DNA of 64,000 bases from SZAS-103 sp038234715 (GTDB taxonomy: Bacteria; Pseudomonadota; Gammaproteobacteria; Xanthomonadales; Xanthomonadaceae): contig JBBQTD010000001.1 in the NCBI GenBank assembly GCA_038234715.1, forward strand, positions 62,001-126,000. Reading direction: 5' to 3'. The notes under the pieces were generated by a model. The model saw only the letters and a program-made list of their open reading frames with translations, did no database searches and was not told where the DNA came from. The position numbers were made by a program, and so were the translations under genes. Below are positions 61,949 to 64,000 of the stretch, one piece after another. The stretch's first letter is position 1, and each line of letters begins with the position of its first letter.

Positions 61949-62332
61949 ATGTTCGACAAACTCGATTACGCGATGGTCAATGTGTCGGACATGGGCCGGT
62001 CGGTCGCGTTTTACCGCGACACGCTTGGCATTGCGCTGAAGTTCGAGTCGCCGGGCTGGAGCGAGTTCCAGACCGGGACGACCACGCTTGCGCTGCACCT
62101 GGCGCCTGCGGCGGATCACCAACATGGCCACTCCGGACCCACTGCGGGAAGCTGTTCACTCGGCTTCTCGGTTGCGGACCTGGACAAGGCGTATGCGGAA
62201 CTGCAGGCGCGTGGCGCGCGCTTCGCGATACCGCCGATGGATCAACCGGAAGAAGGCATTCGCCTCGCGGTCTGCATGGATCCTGATGGTCTCGGGATTT
62301 CGTTCGCACAAGCGATCGCGCGCAACGGTTGA
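61949..62332 (+). CDS. VOC (glyoxalase/bleomycin-resistance) family protein
   Basis: A 127-aa protein with paired beta-alpha-beta-beta-beta units: YAMVNVSDMGRSVAFYRDTLG at the start and GFSVADLDKAYAELQARG in the second half, ending in CMDPDGLGISFAQ. GAGAG is 9 nt upstream of the ATG. Likely a metal-dependent lyase or dioxygenase-fold protein of unknown substrate. Confidence 0.87.
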   Translation: MFDKLDYAMVNVSDMGRSVAFYRDTLGIALKFESPGWSEFQTGTTTLALHLAPAADHQHGHSGPTAGSCSLGFSVADLDKAYAELQARGARFAIPPMDQPEEGIRLAVCMDPDGLGISFAQAIARNG

Positions 62333-62442
62333 CGTTTCGCAGGTGCGGCGCCTGGCTGCGGACTTCACGCCAGCCAAACACGACATGGTCGATCCTTCTG
62401 CGCACGCCGGCAGCCCGCCGGCGATCCTGCCGTGAGGCTCCC

Positions 62443-62958
62443 ATGCAACGCCGCACCCTGCTGCAATCCATGTTCGCGCTCGCCGCGCTGCCGCTGCTGC
62501 CAAAGTTCGCGCAAGCCGCAGGCACCAACGTCAACGTGATCATTCCGCCGCTGCACAAGACCAACGACGCGTGGCGCAAGTTGTTGCCGCCTGCTGCGTA
62601 CCGCGTGCTGTTTGAGGAAGACACCGAGCGCGCGGGCACCAGCCCGCTGCTGAACGAACACCGCGACGGGACATTTGTTTGCGCCGCTTGCCTGCTTCCG
62701 TTGTTCCTGAGCGCGAACAAGTTCGAAAGCGGCACCGGTTGGCCCAGTTTCACCCAGTCGATACCGGGCCATACCGCGTTCAAGGTCGACAACAAGCTGA
62801 TTGAGGAACGCACGGAATACCATTGCGTGCGCTGCGGCGGGCACCAGGGACACCGCTTCAACGACGGACCGCAACCGCGCGGCGAACGCTGGTGCAACAA
62901 CGGTGTTGCATTGAACTTCATCGCCAAGGGCCAGCCGCTGCCCGCACTGAGGACTTGA
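62443..62958 (+). CDS. msrB: exported peptide-methionine (R)-S-oxide reductase MsrB
   Basis: A 171-aa enzyme that reduces methionine R-sulfoxide in proteins. The N-terminus MQRRTLLQSMFALAALPLLP ending AQA looks like a twin-arginine signal, so export is likely. Zinc Cys pairs CAAC and CVRC, the GGHQGHRFNDGP motif and the catalytic Cys in ERWCNNGVALNF are present. ATG 62443 follows GAGGCT. It is followed 2 nt later by msrA. Confidence 0.92.
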   Translation: MQRRTLLQSMFALAALPLLPKFAQAAGTNVNVIIPPLHKTNDAWRKLLPPAAYRVLFEEDTERAGTSPLLNEHRDGTFVCAACLLPLFLSANKFESGTGWPSFTQSIPGHTAFKVDNKLIEERTEYHCVRCGGHQGHRFNDGPQPRGERWCNNGVALNFIAKGQPLPALRT

Positions 62959-62960
62959 TC

Positions 62961-63635
62961 ATGCGCAGGATTTCGAAACGTTACACGTTTGCGGCGATTG
63001 CCACGATGGTGGCGTTCGCATGCGCCGGCCACGCGTTTGCGGCACCGGGGGCTCCGACGACGGGCGCCACCCAGATCAATTCGATTCCAGGACCGAAGCT
63101 CGCAATCGCAACATTCGCGGGCGGCTGTTTCTGGACGATGGAACATGCATTCGACAACTTGCCTGGCGTGATTGTCGCGATCTCCGGCTATTCGGGGGGG
63201 CATGTGAAGAATCCGAGCTACGAGGACGTATCGACCGGCACGACCGGCCACGTCGAAACAGTCGAGGTGCACTACGACCCGGCGAAGACGACCTACACAA
63301 AACTGATGGATGTTTATTGGCACGACATCGATCCGACCCAGGTCGGCGGCCAGGCCTGCGATACCGGCGATGAATACCGCAGTGTGATCTTCGCCCACGA
63401 TGACACGCAGATGAAGCAGGCGCAGGCGTACAAGGATTCGCTGCAGCATTCCGGATTGTTCATGCAGCCGATCGCGGTGCAGATCGTTGCCGCCGGGCCG
63501 TTCTACCGCGCGGAGGAATACCACCAGCACTTCACCCAGAAGAACCCAGACCACTACGAAGGGTATCGCGTCGGCTGCGGTCGCGACCGCCGGCTGCAGG
63601 CGATCTGGGGCACGCAGGCCCACAAATCGACGTGA
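62961..63635 (+). CDS. msrA: exported peptide-methionine (S)-S-oxide reductase MsrA
   Basis: A 224-aa enzyme for methionine S-sulfoxide. Signal peptide (TFAAIATMVAFACAGHAFA), then the MsrA active site FAGGCFWTMEHAF (Cys about 55), GYSGGHVKNPSYEDV, and EYRSVIF; the C-terminal YHQHFTQKNPDHYEGY segment is family-typical. Expressed as one unit with msrB; together they cover both diastereomers in the cell envelope. Confidence 0.92.
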   Translation: MRRISKRYTFAAIATMVAFACAGHAFAAPGAPTTGATQINSIPGPKLAIATFAGGCFWTMEHAFDNLPGVIVAISGYSGGHVKNPSYEDVSTGTTGHVETVEVHYDPAKTTYTKLMDVYWHDIDPTQVGGQACDTGDEYRSVIFAHDDTQMKQAQAYKDSLQHSGLFMQPIAVQIVAAGPFYRAEEYHQHFTQKNPDHYEGYRVGCGRDRRLQAIWGTQAHKST

Positions 63636-63680
63636 GCGCACGCGTGGTCCAGGAGAAGCACGCAGCGATCGGGATGACCC

Positions 63681-63998
63681 TTACAGGCCGCGTGGGCCTG
63701 GGTGCAGGTGCATCCAGCCGCGATCGACCGCCCAGACCACGCCGATGCACCCTGCCCCCGTCACCAGCAGATGCCATGGCAACGATGGCGCGGCAATCCT
63801 GACGATTTCCTGCGCCGCCATTGCAAGTGCGGGGCCGATGAACAGCAAGGCGACCACGCCCATTGCCAGCAACAACCCGACGACCAATGCGTCCTCGAAG
63901 GTGTTGCCGGCACGTCGCATCGCTTTGGCGGCGACGCGCATCGCGAAGTCTTCAGGCAACTGCGGTTCGAGTGGCTGGCGAAGGGCGCGCACGATCAT
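63681..63998 (-). CDS. unknown two-helix membrane protein, start at window edge
   Basis: A 105-aa frame read from the window edge (MIVRALRQPLEPQLPEDFAMRV, then two hydrophobic helices near residues 40 and 80). The N-terminal P-E-DFA-RV pattern resembles anti-sigma-factor-like or downstream proteins of ECF sigma genes; the upstream gene is outside. The start could lie beyond 64000. Confidence 0.55.
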   Translation of the reverse strand: MIVRALRQPLEPQLPEDFAMRVAAKAMRRAGNTFEDALVVGLLLAMGVVALLFIGPALAMAAQEIVRIAAPSLPWHLLVTGAGCIGVVWAVDRGWMHLHPGPRGL

Positions 63999-64000
63999 GC

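Overview
The window is high-GC bacterial chromosome from a gammaproteobacterium. The linked leuS, lptE, holA, nadD and rsfS genes, the many secreted M13 and DUF885 peptidases, and the interspersed palindromic repeats point to Lysobacterales (Xanthomonadales), possibly the Rhodanobacteraceae/Dokdonella side. The placement is inference from gene content and protein style; no rRNA or tRNA gene lies in the window to settle it.

Layout. (1) 1-8453, minus strand: a conserved block with the end of a YbjQ-like gene, rsfS, nadD, a cstA-ybdD pyruvate-transporter pair placed between nadD and holA, then holA, lptE, a decayed glutathione S-transferase and leuS. (2) 8560-18032, minus strand: a complete Kdp potassium-uptake operon read in the order microprotein, kdpF, kdpA, kdpB, small ORF, outer-membrane protein, kdpC, kdpD, kdpE. 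A tandem repeat upstream looks like a KdpE target. (3) 18417-24484: two secreted hydrolases, a SEC-C protein, and two toxin-antitoxin-like modules whose toxins are both broken while the antitoxins are intact. (4) 24976-27409: a 21-bp minisatellite, an FN3-like protein, and a 615-bp element with 124-bp inverted arms. (5) 27537-38464: amidohydrolase, thioredoxin/CnoX, a hotdog protein, a repeat-flanked lipoprotein, and three paralogous transmembrane Ser/Thr kinases that share a conserved upstream motif. Two of the kinases carry a C-terminal SUMF1/FGE-like domain. (6) 38654-55083: peptidases (one M13 member has lost its zinc site), a queuosine-precursor transporter, an acyltransferase, an RNase-like metallo-beta-lactamase protein, a methyltransferase, rhomboid, an ATL DNA-repair protein with a repeat-expanded tail, a GGDEF protein and a di-haem oxidoreductase. 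(7) About 55100-60600: an accessory island that reads as a cluster of integron gene cassettes without an integrase (CALIN). It has attC-like hairpins, small unknown genes whose stops lie in attC left ends, a 0.55-kb direct duplication containing a transposase remnant, a truncated IS110-family transposase and a 147-bp MITE. (8) 60802-64000: cupin, VOC and a two-gene exported methionine sulfoxide reductase unit (MsrB, MsrA).

Genes that work together: Kdp ATPase plus sensor kinase and regulator; CstA with YbdD; MsrA and MsrB as a likely cell-envelope repair pair; and the three kinases, which appear co-regulated. The most unusual material is the kinase cluster with its shared motif, the integrase-less cassette island, the kdp operon carrying an outer-membrane protein, and the repeat structures at 24976-27409.
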